Below, piece after piece: positions 31,651 through 44,200 of a stretch of 64,000 bases of DNA (position 1 is its first letter; every line of letters begins with the position of its first letter). The notes beneath the pieces are model-generated. The model saw only the letters and a list, made by a program, of their open reading frames with translations. It did no database searches and had not been told where the DNA came from. Made by a program: the position numbers and the translations under genes. Source of the stretch: Diadema setosum (Eukaryota > Echinodermata > Echinoidea > Diadematoida > Diadematidae). The stretch spans positions 16,214,617-16,278,616 of the forward strand of contig NC_092700.1 in NCBI RefSeq assembly GCF_964275005.1. Direction: 5' to 3'.

Positions 31651-34600
31651 ATGGCGTCCTCCATGAGCTGGCAAGGTAAGTGCGACTCTCTACTACAAAG
31701 TGATTAAAACCTTTGAATAAATCCGGTCCTGGCATATTGTGTATGATTCTTGTGCAATATTTGTACCCGTAAGTTCATATATTTTGCGATTGTACACCTT
31801 CCGTACTAAATAATCAACAGATGTTGCAGCTATATTCATTTGAATCACACGCTCTTTGAAGTAATCAGACGACGTGACGTGAACAGCGGTCGCAGTCGTT
31901 CAGATCCTCATGGCATGCATGCAATACACTAGGTCGTCTTGTACAGCCCTGTACCAGTCGCTCGCTCGCGCTCGCTGTATGTATGCCTACATGACAGAAG
32001 TCGCGGCGTCTGGCTGGCCGGAATGGTCGAGTAGGCATGCATGCATGCGGGCAGAATAACTGCGTAGGTAGGCCTATGCTAGTGCGTGGGGGTCTAGCTA
32101 GGCAGTGGAGTTGGCAGTGTGTGTGTGGAAATAGGCGGTGGACTCTCTTGCCAGTTTTGAAGATGGTGAAGGAGTGTGATTGAAAGTGGGGCAATTCATA
32201 AAATGAGTTCAATGCTGCCAGCCCATGGGCATGGCCCATGCATGCACATTAGACAGTTACAGTGAGTTAGACATGGCATGATGTATATTGTATAGATTTT
32301 AGTAATTTAATGGGTCTACGTGCTATACTGCAGTGCTACTCTCATCGACCACCTTGTGTGACCTATTTTTAATTTACATCGACCACTCTTGCGCAATGGC
32401 TTTCTCACATATTAAAATAAAACATTGCACGTGGGATGGTGTGCAATACGATAATATCGATATACGCTCGAACATTCGAACTTGAATGCAAATCGAGAGA
32501 AATTAGGGGATAGGGCCCACACAGGTAAACAACCTCAGGAATATAGGAGGAAAAAAAATTGAAGAAAATCATCAATTAATTGACAGCAAGACACGTCTAG
32601 ACTCTACACGTAATTATTGTTAACACGTAATTGACGTATTTGCCCATTCACTGGATTTACATGCTTTTCTATGGGAATGGGTCGATTAAAATGATGAGCT
32701 TGCGCTGGTGTGCAGTAAAAAATGTCACTTGTGTTTGTTGCTGATTCCGCGCGTACAGTACAAGTCAACAATCTGAGCCTGGGATATGAATCTGTGGTAT
32801 TTTCTGCCTCAAGTGGAATGAAATTAAGTAAGGTGAAACTGAGATATATTTTGTAAGATACAACTTACAAGGTATTTATGAGTCAAGAGGGGCCTGTGCC
32901 TGAGCTTTCAATCCTAGCAGAATCTTTGTCAGAGGCAAAATGTCAAACAGGCAGGGACAATGATCACATAGAATATAATGACTACATTCAACAAGAACAG
33001 TCAGGGAAGGGCCAGGGACACAGAACAAAGAAAACAAAAGGGGAGGGTTGGAGGTCATGGGCTAGGACTGAGCCCAACAGGTTGATCCCCCTCCCTCTCC
33101 CTTTAATCCCCCTCCCTCCACCTGTTGGGCTCCTTGCCCATTACCTCCAAGCCTCCTCCTTTGTTTTCTTTGTTCTGTGTTTGTTCAGCTGAATTCATGA
33201 AATTCCCGATGCACTTTGCATATAATAATTTTGACCAGCCCGAGCACGAAGTGTTCTGTGTTGAATGAGCTTTGATGTTAATGCCCTCGAATGGTAGACC
33301 AATTCTGAAGTTTCCTTTACTGTTTTTCTATTTTTATTTTTTTTTGTGTGTGTGTGTGTGTATCGTCTGCTCCAGTGGAGAAAGGAAGAAAAATCTGTTT
33401 CTCTGTCTCTTATTTAGACTACTTGAATATTTTGCACATTTCTGTAGATGCAAAAGACAAACTAAAGAAGTGGCGTGAAGAGAATACAAGGAACAGCATA
33501 GAGACGGTGGAACTGGGCCAGTATCTTCTCCAGAACTATCGCAGGAAACTGGGTGATGAAGGTAAAGAAGAAGCAGTTGTAACTTCTTGTGTAATCTTCC
33601 TACTACGCATCTGAACTACCTGTGGCAGGCCGCCCTTCTTGAAATTTGCTTTGGATCACGTGCTGTGCAATTACTTATATCTATATGTGTGTTTGACTGT
33701 GTATGCACATCCACATCATAACATGTATGTTTGTTTTTGTTTTTGTTTTTGCTTTGTTTGTTTTTTGTTGTTGGGTTTTGTTTTGTTTTGTTTTTGTTTT
33801 TTGATGGGTGGCTATGCTGTGGATGTGGGTGTGTGATAAGTGAGTGTATTTCTTTTCCTCATACTTATCATTTTATCTTTCTTACTGTACATGTTCCCTC
33901 TCCTATAGTATAATTTGATATGTGATGACAGAAATTTACTGCTTCCTTCCATAAGAAGAGGTAGACATTGCTAGAAACATAAGCACTAAAGATAAAACAA
34001 TTAAACACAGACAAAAAAACAGTTATGATTTACATACGATACTGACATAAAATTTTACTCATTCAAGTACTTCAGCACAGCCAAAACTTATCCACTGAGG
34101 AGGACACACAATGTATTACTCCAATTGTATGCCAAGAACAGGTCTGAAAGGGAAATTTTGTGGGAGGCGAATGAAATTTGGAAGAATTTTTTAGTACAAA
34201 ATGAATGGAGAGCTGCTCAATGCCTATATAACAGAGTGACTAATTTGTCATTCATTTATATTTCCTAATCTTTTTTTTATGTGTCTATTTCCCCCCCCCC
34301 CCCCCAAAAAAAAAAAAAAAAAAATTCATCAATCTACTTCTCAGATATTTCTGTTTTCATTCAGAGCAACATAATATTAGGATTTAATTTTCCTAGAAAG
34401 AAGGAAGGAAATTGAAGAGATACATTTTCTCTCTTGTCTTGTGGCACATATTTATATGTGGTGTTGTACTGATTTCTGGTTTAATTCATCCTCTCTTTAA
34501 GTCAGTCGGAGCTAACTGTTTTTGTTGCATGCCTTCTGAATCTCCTGTGGTTCCTTTTTCCGAATCTTGACTCACTATTCAATGTACAGATCATCTCATA

Positions 34601-37600
34601 ATATGAATTACTATATGCCATCTATTCAGCAATTTTTCTAATTTTTCGCAAATCTGGACTTGGCTACAATTTCACCAGAGGTTAAATATTTACAATAGTA
34701 CAGTACAGTAATGAAAGCAAAAATGTATTCGTGCACATTCCATTCATGTCACAGTCAGAGTTGATAAATGTGCTTGTTGTCATCCAGCATGTGAAATTTA
34801 CAAAAATAAAAGGCTCACGAAATATATGGTGTATACAGTGTAGTTAGTTTTATTTATGATTTTCCACCATGTCATTGTAATGGTTCTTTAAACTAGATCT
34901 ATATTTATACACTTGTAGTCACATTTACGCACATGGTAATTCTTTTTCAAGGAATAGTATAAACAGTCTTTGTTATGATTCACCAGTGATGTAGGTGTAC
35001 TTGCAATATCCCTGCTTTCTTGTTTCTTTCAACAGTATGGACAATATATGAGCAAGTATGCATAGCAGCGTTAGACTGTGGAAATCAAGCTCTAGCCACA
35101 GAAATCATAGACACAGTGCAACAGAACTTTCCAAGCAGCATTCGTGCTCAGAGGTTAGAGGGCCTGCAGTTGGAGAGTACAGGACAGTAAGTACATCTCT
35201 TTTCACTACTGAATGTGCAGATAGCAGCTAGATATTCAAGTAGCACATGGAGTGGTTTGCTAGCAAAACTGAGACAGTATGTCTGTGTAATGTAAACATC
35301 AAACATTTCGCAGTGTGGGGATTAGCAAGCTCAGCAGGTCGATGATGGAAACTATGTGTGAGAATTTTGAAGATACCAAATTTTGTACAAATGTACTCTC
35401 ATCTGGAAAAAAAAATTGTAAAGTTCACTGAAAGTGGCCTAGTTTGAGAAAAATTAATCACACAAAAGTTTCCACATTTACAGTGTTACACATTGAGCAT
35501 GTACATTTGTATGAAGCATTGTGATGCTAGTATGTGTGTGTGCTTTGTTTTCTATGTTCATATACGTGACCAGTGAGTCTATTCATTTTTCCCCCTTTCT
35601 TTTAATCTGAAATTAATGCTGAGAAACTGATGTATCACTTTTCACATCAAATTCAATTTATTTTCCTCAGATACGCTGATGCCAAAGATCATTATGACTC
35701 TTTGCTTGAAGATGACCCATCCAACGCAGTAAGTGCATTTCTTTACACACAGGAATCATACATTCACACTACCTACCCACCCAAATTATGTACATAGAAT
35801 AGATCCAAATGAATAGGAAGAGCTAAAAACAGATACAAATTCATGAAATTCTTCCGTCGAGATGCTTTCTCGATGCAGGGCAATTTGTCAATCAGTTGCA
35901 ATAAAAACAGACTGCATTTGATTTCGTTAGCATATTATGATTGTAGTATAAGGGAATGTTCGTTAGTAAAGAAGAAGTACTGTCTTAAAATGGAACTTTG
36001 TACTTGTTATCAATTTGGATAAGCATATCTTTATTCATATTAATGGTGTATATAGTTAATATCTATTACGTACTGATCTATAGTCATCTATGCTGAAAAA
36101 TATTTCACATTTCTTTCTACTGTTAAAAAAAAGAATACTAAATAGTCTCCCCAAATAGATATGACATGCAAAGCATTTAACAAGTATATTTTTCTCTCAT
36201 TTTATGTATGAATAACCAGAGTATAATATTTGAGTTGAGGAGGTATAGTGTGTTTGATGACCCATCCATTAATTTGTAATGCTGCTTTTTATACGATTCG
36301 TGAGAAGTAGTAAATATGTAGGTGCTTTGCTGAAGTGAAGTGAAGGGAAGTGAGCTGCTCAATCATAACCCAGATAATGATTCATTCATAATTATCTGAT
36401 GCAAAGACAAAATTCCCTTTTAATGTGATGTTTGCTCTCTTATTACAGATGGTTCGGAAGAGGCTTGTGACGATACTGAAAGCTCAGAACAGGATAGGGG
36501 AAGCGATCAAGGAATTAAACAACTATCTATCAAAGTAAGTTTTCTCTTGGGCCTTTAGAAGTCTTATCAACAAATTTAACATAGACTGTTAAAAAGACAT
36601 GTATCTTAACCATGCATTTTCTATTAAAAGCAGGAAGGTTTGATGAGGTTGAATACTAGCTGTGTACCATGAGGTCATTAAATATATTTGTATATGTTAG
36701 CATGATTTGCTGATGTTTCTACTTTCTACAAAGTATAGATCATGGTGAAGATGACAGAAGTAACGTTGACTGTAGTATAGTGCATAAGGTTGCAGACTCT
36801 TTGGTAGGGATCTTGGGTTCAAATCCCCTCAAAAGAGCATTCTTCTGTTGACCAGATGCTTTACCAAATTTGTTCCCCTTGTTGACCAAAGTGTGTAGAT
36901 GTGTGGCTCACAATGCTGGGGAAATACTTTTGGATGGCCATGGCACCACCCTCCCCCCACGTGAGAGCTGGGCCCCATTTCATAAAACTTAGATATCAAT
37001 AACAAGTTATGATAGTTGTTATGAGCTACTGATATCCTTGCATCTGATTGGCTGAGAGCAAATTTGTCATAGAAATGCGGCAGTTGTTACTGATAACAAG
37101 TTTTATGAAACAGGGCCCTGATGTGACAATGAAGAGGCTACCCTGGATTCATGAACCATGCCAAGTAGTTCCCCACCTCATCCCTTTATATGTGCCAACT
37201 TTGTACCCCATAGAATATGCTCATTTATATATTGTCTTGTATTCCTCAGCTTTATGAGTGACCACGAGGCATGGATGGAGCTTGCTGACCTTTATATCCA
37301 AGAACAGAAGTAAGCACACTGATAAAACTATGGTGGACATTTCAAGTAATAGGTTGCTAGTAATGTTTGATGTAAAATTTTGACTGACATTAATAGAGAA
37401 TGCCTGCATCAATAGCTGATATACATTAAAAAGGGGCTTGAACAAATTCTGGTTATGATGACCACTATTACCAGTACTGTGATCCCTTATCTTTGTGGTA
37501 GTAAAAAGATATGATATGACATTTTGTCTAAAATTAATTCTATAAAGGTATGTGTACAAAATACAAATGAAATATTGTAGCAATAGAGATAAATAGATAC

Positions 37601-40600
37601 AGTATTTGAACGGTGATGACTTTTCAATCTGTGAAGATGTTCGATTTGGTTTTTGTCACTACAATTGTATCAAGAAGTGAATAGTTGTATATATGCCAGG
37701 GTAATCAAGACTCCATAGGCTGCAAGTGTATAAGATAAATGCAAAGAATAATTTCTGACTTTGAAATAGACTCTGTACTGAGCATTTGTGTTTACTCCCA
37801 CAATTAGCTCTTTATCACACTCCTCTGATGTCATAATATACGAATCATACTTTTGCAGTGTACAATCAATCAGCTAAAAGTGCGTGCTCAACTGCTTCCT
37901 TATGCACATGAACCCTTTGCCCTTCTCTGAAATGGTTGCCATTATTGCACAATATTCAAGTCTTAATAGCTTAGACCACCTGCATTGACATTCATGGTGT
38001 TATATAAAACAAATAAGTGAATGTCCTCTTCTCATTCAATTTAGCAAGATTACGCACTTGATGAAAGATTTTGGTGGAATCTTGTACCATCACACTTGTG
38101 ACCATTTACACTATTTGTATGTTGTTGCACAGTAAAAACATAACTCCACTGTATAGCAAAGATATGCATCTGTTGTCAGCAGCTCTGAATCTTCTGACAT
38201 AGTATCCTGATTGTCACGTCTTATTCCAGCTACAACAAGGCCTGCTTTTGCTACGAGGAGTTAATAATGTCAAATCCACACAACCACTTGTATCATCAGA
38301 AATATGCAGAGGTATGTGTTAGTAGGGTTGAACTTCAATGGGGAGAATGATATAATACCAAGCATGCTTCAAAATCTTACTTGTTACTTGTTGAAATAAT
38401 CCCAAAACTGCAGCTCCGTTGAAGCTATACCGGAATGAACAATCCTTGTTGTGTGTCAACAAGGGTGCAGAGGTGCCATAATCGTAACCCACATATGTTG
38501 TATGTACAATAAGAGTGGTTGAACCCGCGCAAGTAAAAATAAGGTTGGCTCCTTACAGAGCATTGGAACCAGAAGAAGGCTGCATTGTGTTGATATGTTG
38601 GAGTGCAGCCTCTCTGAATTCTGTTGGGTTGGTGAGTTGAACAGCTGCGCCTGGCAAGCTGTTCCACAGTCTTGTTGCTCTTGGGAATAGTGAAAACTTG
38701 TAGGAGTCAATCTTACTGCATCTCGACGGAAGAATTTCATGAATTTGAATGAGTCAATCTTAATACTGCTAGTACCAATATGATCATTTCTTTTCTCCTT
38801 GAAAGCCAAATAAATGCTTGTTTTATGACTTGGTAAAATTAACATGTAAATTACCCCTGCATTTAACACTATGATTTATTCTCTTTTTCTCATTTTCAAG
38901 AGTGATGAATGAAAACATCTATTATTACATTTAATTTCTGTAGCATTTTAAAGATAGAACTGGTCTGGTTATTTTTTTTTTTTCACGAACTGTTCCTTTC
39001 AATATAACAAAATTTGAAAGCAGCGACACAATTTTAGTAATGACCATCCATTGCACTCTTCAATCCATTGGAAAATTTCTGTTACTGTACCAGCGCTTTC
39101 AGAAACATTGTTTCAATTTGATATGTATTGACATAAGTTATTAGTGCTATATGTACACAGTGTTCTTGAATATATGAATCAGGGAAGCATACCCATGACT
39201 ATCAAAAGTTTGATAAAGACTTTCCTAATCATGTGACCAAGATTCATGATATTGGGTGGGAATATATGATTCAGAAGTGCACTTCTTTAACTTTTTTTTT
39301 TCATTTTCTCTTTACAGATACAGTACACCCAGGGAGGGACAGAATGCATGGAGACTGCACGGAAATATTTTGCTCACGCACTCAAGCTGAACAGCAACAA
39401 CATGCGGGCACTCTACGGCATGTTCATGGTAATGTTTCTCTTGTTTCAACAATTTTGACAAGTGTATTGTTGAGTGTTGCCGACAGTAATATCCTTTCAA
39501 AGTGCAACCTTCTGATTTATTTACTTCTGTTGTTAAATGCCAACAAATTTATTGTAAAAACAGTAATTTTCATATGCGTGATTTTCCGTGCTCAGCCGGA
39601 TAAGATGAATTATGCTTATTATTCATTCCAGAGAATCAAAATATCAATTACTATTACATATAACAAGCAAAAAAAAAAAAGAAAAATGCTCTTTTATTTC
39701 TGCACTAGTTTCATGTTTAGAAAATTTCCACTCTGCCAAATTTCCACTTTTGCAGTAGGCCTACATTGTACTACACAAGATGAATAGTACAGATGCATGG
39801 AAGCCCTGTTATAATTGAGTTGCCATCACCAATCGTACCTTGTTGTGAATGTACTACAAATTGTAAAAAGTTACAACCTATTAAATACAGTAATGGAAAA
39901 TCAGGACAAAAACCAGTGTTTATGCACAATAGTTAACAGACAGTGAACATAAAGCATATCAAACCTCTTTTTCATTAAACCCTAGGCTGCCACAAGTCTT
40001 GCTTCATCACCCAAAGCATCTGGAAAGATCAAGAAGGATAACATGAAGTATGCAGCATGGGCGGCTCAACAGATTGCCTACAAGTACAAGGTTTGTAATG
40101 TCATGCTGCACAATTGCATGTATATTATTGTACAGTTTCACAACTATGTCTCATTGAATTAGTTGCGTTGCTGTTTGCATTGTTGTTATACTGTACGTAC
40201 ATACATGTACATGTATGAACACTACTCTTGTAGTATATTGCCCATAGTTTAGTGGAAAGGGGGAAAAAATGACTATTCCCTTGCATTACAACCCCCCAAA
40301 ATGTATACATTTTATTCTGAGAGCTCATTTTGGACACAAGGAATTATTTCAATGAATATTTTTCAGACATCCATGTTACTTCGGGAGTTCTTTCATGAAA
40401 CTGCATAAAAATTTATGATGTGCTGACTCTGCATGGCTATATGTCCATGTTGTTATTTCTTTCAGCTGCTTTCTCTCTATCTGTCCATCTAATCTGATTC
40501 CCATCTCTCATCTCACTCTCTTTTACAAGTAAAAATTTGGGCCTTAGTGTTACCCACCTTATGTACTGTATTTTTATTGTTTATTTGTTTGGTTATAACG

Positions 40601-41011
40601 AAATTTTGATATAACGAAAGAAAACTGCGGGTCCCGAGGACTTCATTATAACGGGAGTCCACTGTCTTTGTCCCCGTAGTGACTACACCTCGTATATCAA
40701 TTGGCATATATCAAAAAACCTCAATTTTTGAAGAACAAGAATACTGATCTGATATCAACATTGATGTTACTGTATTTTGTGAAAATGTTGCAAGAATAGA
40801 AAAGTTTTTCACTCTCCTGAAAATGTAATTGTTTAGATACAAGGTGTCGTCACCCCAGTGACAATTCTCTGTAAATCTGTCTATGCAAGGGTGGATCTGA
40901 TTATTTCTCACTTTCTTGTCTCTCCAGCTTTCCCAGGGTAAAGACACAGATGGCAAGATGCAGCACTTGGAGAAGATGCTGGACTGTTTACAAATCACCG
41001 CATCACCATAG
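31651..41011 (+). CDS. EMC2: ER membrane protein complex subunit 2 (TTC35), 10 coding exons, 291 aa
   Basis: Soluble TPR subunit on the cytosolic side of the EMC, the insertase for tail-anchored and multipass proteins of the ER. Coding exons: 31651-31675, 33448-33561, 35036-35186, 35671-35728, 36449-36534, 37250-37309, 38230-38311, 39318-39428, 39986-40090, 40928-41011. They total 876 nt including stop with frame kept; human EMC2 has 297 aa. Landmarks: '[13 protein letters not shown]' near the N-terminus, TPR-like '[19 protein letters not shown]' (about 90-110), '[20 protein letters not shown]', '[20 protein letters not shown]', '[20 protein letters not shown]', and a C-terminal '[19 protein letters not shown]'. 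The start is the first ATG in frame with exon 2 and gives 'MASSMSWQD'. The first coding exon is only 25 nt. Introns carry SINE, MITE and LINE fragments. Confidence 0.96.
32880..33185. repeat. Foldback repeat in EMC2 intron 1, related to the PTRHD1-intron palindrome
   Basis: The left part (about 32880-33015) matches 47750-47890 ('ctgagctttcaatcctagcagaatct' region). From about 33018 to 33180 it is an inverted repeat: AGAACAAAGAAAACAAAAGG pairs with CCTTTGTTTTCTTTGTTCT and GCCCAACAGGT pairs with ACCTGTTGGGC around a CCCCCTCCCT-rich loop. Same flank, different hairpin core than the 48-kb copy. Confidence 0.75.
34085..34385. repeat. Diverged relative of the 22077-22506 MITE (EMC2 intron 2)
   Basis: Shares ordered blocks with 22270-22500, including 'gaggaggaca', 'gtattact' and 'agcaacataatat'. 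The centre holds a 15-base C run followed by 19 A bases (34291-34323). The ends are too diverged to place exactly. Confidence 0.6.
35843..35908. repeat. Short dispersed repeat with 'gaaattcttccgtcgagatgc' core (EMC2 intron 4)
   Basis: A block of about 65 bp shared with 50708-50806 and, in reverse orientation, with 38709-38745. It ends in 'gggcaatttgtcaatcagttgcaa', the right arm of a small inverted repeat that is complete in the 50.7-kb copy. Confidence 0.65.
36765..36965 (+). mobile_element. Probable tRNA-derived SINE (EMC2 intron 5)
   Basis: An A-box-like 'tatagtgcataaggttgcag' precedes a B-box 'gggttcaaatccc', which matches the GGTTCAAATCC consensus, at about the spacing seen in tRNA genes. 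No cloverleaf can be completed, so it is a SINE head and not a working tRNA. The 3' limit is uncertain. Confidence 0.5.
36969..37123. mobile_element. Short MITE, GGGCCC(C/T) TTTCATAAAACTT ends (EMC2 intron 5)
   Basis: The left TGGGCCCCATTTCATAAAAC and the reverse complement of the right (AGGGCCCTGTTTCATAAAAC) pair, followed by matching 'cttgttat' blocks. About 155 bp. The terminus type resembles PIF/Harbinger MITEs common in marine invertebrates; no clear target duplication remains. Confidence 0.75.
38420..38745 (-). mobile_element. 3' end of a LINE (second, different element) in EMC2 intron 7
   Basis: Read on the minus strand, a frame ending at a TAA (38555-38553) gives '[20 protein letters not shown]', '[20 protein letters not shown]', then '[11 protein letters not shown]'. 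The 'SFFPRxIRLWNxLP' type motif marks the C-terminal end of reverse transcriptase ORFs in CR1/L2/jockey LINEs. Upstream it runs into the dispersed 'cgtcgagatgc' repeat. A 5'-truncated copy about 300 bp long, with no working domain. Confidence 0.75.
40535..40664. repeat. pogo-like MITE fragment (EMC2 intron 9)
   Basis: Contains 'ggttataacgaaat', 'gatataacgaaag' and a right end 'cattataacgggagtccactg', the reverse of the CAGTGGACTCCCGTTATAA terminus at 17362. The left end is lost or diverged. Confidence 0.65.
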
Positions 41012-41233
41012 CAACGCCACCGTGCTTGATGGCAGCTGTTGTCAGTATCTTGTGGATCACGTTATGTAAAGAATGGACAGTCATAGGGTCTGAGTACCTC
41101 CCATGCCCACTCGTGAGGATACAGACTGTGTCTCCATCACTGTGTTTTCGGCACTAAATATGTACAGTTTATGTACACCGGCTAGAGAAGAGATGTGTAT
41201 GAAAGTTCCAGGCCAGTGCAACAGAGTTTATGA

Positions 41234-41239
41234 AATAAA
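41234..41239 (+). terminator. Candidate poly(A) signal for EMC2
   Basis: AATAAA 223 bases after the stop codon. Additional AATAAA hexamers further downstream (for example near 43629) could serve longer transcripts. Confidence 0.45.
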
Positions 41240-44200
41240 TCTTCATTTGTATGACAGCAAACAGATGTGTCGTTCCAGCCAAGATACTCGCTGCATTGTA
41301 CCCAACACCAGTATTCAAAGAATTTTAATTTCAGGTGCACTACCTTAGATTAAACTGATTTTGCACTTGAATTCTTTGTAATTCTGTTTAGCAGTTGTGA
41401 TATCTGTAACTTTGTGAAATGATACACTGATTAAAACAGGCAGAGCCAGGCAGTAGAAATTTAATTTCTTTTTGATGGAAGAAGTAGACATGTTTTGTGT
41501 AAGAAACCATGTCAGCATAACATTATATGCTTGCTTTCACTTTGTTGACATGTCGATTACGCTAAAAAACACAATGTGCAAACATACTGTATAGTTTAAG
41601 GCACTCACCCAAATACACATCAACACACAAGGATACCAGTAGTCTCTTGTTTTGTGTGCATTCCAGAAGCAAATTTCTAGTGCTGTATATTTCATTATAA
41701 ATCAGTTTTAGAATTAATTGGCAATATATTGTTGTAGTTTTCCTGTCTCTGTGTGTAAATGAAAATACAGTGTTTGCAGTTAAATGCTGTACATTTTTAT
41801 CAATTCAATCCCTTACCACACCCACCCCATCCTACTGAAATCACCTGCCTGATTATGGTAGACCTATGCTGTGTCAACACAGGATGTTGCCTGTGTTATG
41901 TACCTTCATCTCCCCCCCCCCCCCAGCTCTTTACCCCAGGATATGGGATCTTACCTCTAAAATGTACAGTGTAGTTTAAAATCTACCAATGTGCTCACTT
42001 CTTAGAAGGGAAGAATTGAATTTGCATGATTTAGATTAAAAATAGTTATCTTGATGAAATGCAGAATGAACAATGTGTACAATGTTTGAGGTCCTTTTTC
42101 ACCCAGGTTTCATTTATTATAGAGCTGAATATTATCATATAATATTTCAGCTTTTTGTAGTACTGTATCAGTGTTTGGCATTGCAGGCTACAAAAAGGAA
42201 AGACAGTAAAAGACAGATTCATCATGAGGAAAAAAAAAACAAAACAGTAGGCCTAATGTTTTACATCTGTGAGAAATACATATGTATCATTACAAGTGTA
42301 TAAATGCCAAAAAAAAAAAAAAAAAGGTTGTGTATGGTGTAAATATTTTGTGTTATTGTGTGTTGAGGTACTTCTTGGCTAAGGATAGGAAAGCTACAAT
42401 TTGTAGACCAATTCAACCTGGGAGCAAAATCCATCATTACTGCGGTGTCCTACGTGTATGCACACATAATTATGCGAGTGCATAATACAGGGGACTCTCG
42501 TTAAATAATGAAGTCCTCAGGACCGGCAGTTTTCTTTCGTTATACAGTACATTGTACGTGTACAATGTACAATCTATCAAAATTTCATTATATCTGAACA
42601 GTAGAGTACATAATATTATAGATACACGTGTATACACACAATAATTTGGGGAACTGAAACTGACTACACAGTACATTGTCTAAGTGTACTGTATTTCATC
42701 TGGGTAGTCTGATGCAGCATGAAACTCACAGTACATATTATACTGTACAATGTGTTTTTCATATTTCATGGTTCTGTAGGCTCTACATGTGCAGTATTTA
42801 AACTATCAGCTGGCCAATGGCAAGTCTACTCCAGAATGGCTGTTTTCTTAATTCTGGATCAGTGTTACCAGACAATATTTTTACAGATCACCCCAATCCT
42901 GCTTTAGCCAATATATGCTGATTAAAAACAAACAAAAAACAAACAAACAAAAACAAAAGCACACAAATGTATGCGTGTTGGACTTTATAGTCATGATTTA
43001 TCAAAATCAACTGCATGTACAATTTATTCTGATAAGTGATCCTGTCATGATTTGTGATAATGTGGTTTCATTGAATTAAACCATCTAGCACATTCATTCT
43101 GTACCATACATTGTAACTTATCATTGGAATAATGTGATAGACACCTTGCCACATCTTTCTCTGGTGCTTGTCTCACATTTTACTGTACGTGCTCTTTTCT
43201 GCCTGTACACAAATGTTTTTACTCTTAAGAGAATTATTGTGCCAAACCTTATTTGTGCTTGAAAAAGTCTTGTATCAGGGTACAATCAGTTTATATACCA
43301 ATTTAGTGTAGAACATGCATCTGTATCAAGTCTCAATTTTACAAAGCAATCAAGCAACATCACCTGTAGAAACAAATGTGATGTTGTCCTTTCCTTAGTC
43401 AAGTTCCTCCCCCACCCCCTCGAATTTGTATGTTGACAAGGTGTGATACCCGCTGAACACATATTAATCATTACAAAGTACATGCAAGCATATTTTGTAG
43501 ACATTTATCCCAAGGCCTGTCTGTATCAGTGTATGGCATAGACTAATGTTTGGGTAATAGCACACTGTACATGTGTTTACTGTCCAAGAAATTTTACATG
43601 TCCAGTACAGTACATGTGTTATTGCTAAATAAAGAGTGGGTCTGAAATCTACATTAATGTGAAATACAGTGTACACTTTAAATCATGTTCTTTTCCAAGT
43701 CAATCCCTGCAAATCTGGGGGCTGTATATTTATCAATTTGTGCAGGAGACAAATCAAATTATTTTAAGAATGCAGAATTAAAAATCACATCTGTGTAACT
43801 CTGCACAGGTTCATCGATCAGTCTCTATTATTTTCAATTTCAACATCGACTCCACTTTGCAATGGCTGTCCACCAGCAACAACTGTGCACACATTGTGTA
43901 TTACAGTATGCGTGTGTGTCCTCCAAATGTAAGAGTTTGATTTTGTACGATCTGCATTTTTACTTTTTCTTTTCTTGTAAAGCCATATTAGAAGATAGAC
44001 TGATGAAATGTGATGAATGGACAAAGAAAATATATTGTTTTAAAACCATATTAGCAAGTGTATGAGTATTCTTGAGACCGTCATTGTACAAATAAGTCAA
44101 AGACATCATCTTCAGAATATATGTTCATGTATTTCACAATTCTTTCTTTCCTGCCTTTTGATACACACATTGGGTTGATGTGAAAAGAATGGATATTGGA

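Noticed and set aside
36765-36860. Possible tRNA gene
   Set aside because: The B box is good, but the A box is weak and no acceptor stem or cloverleaf can be formed; called a SINE instead.
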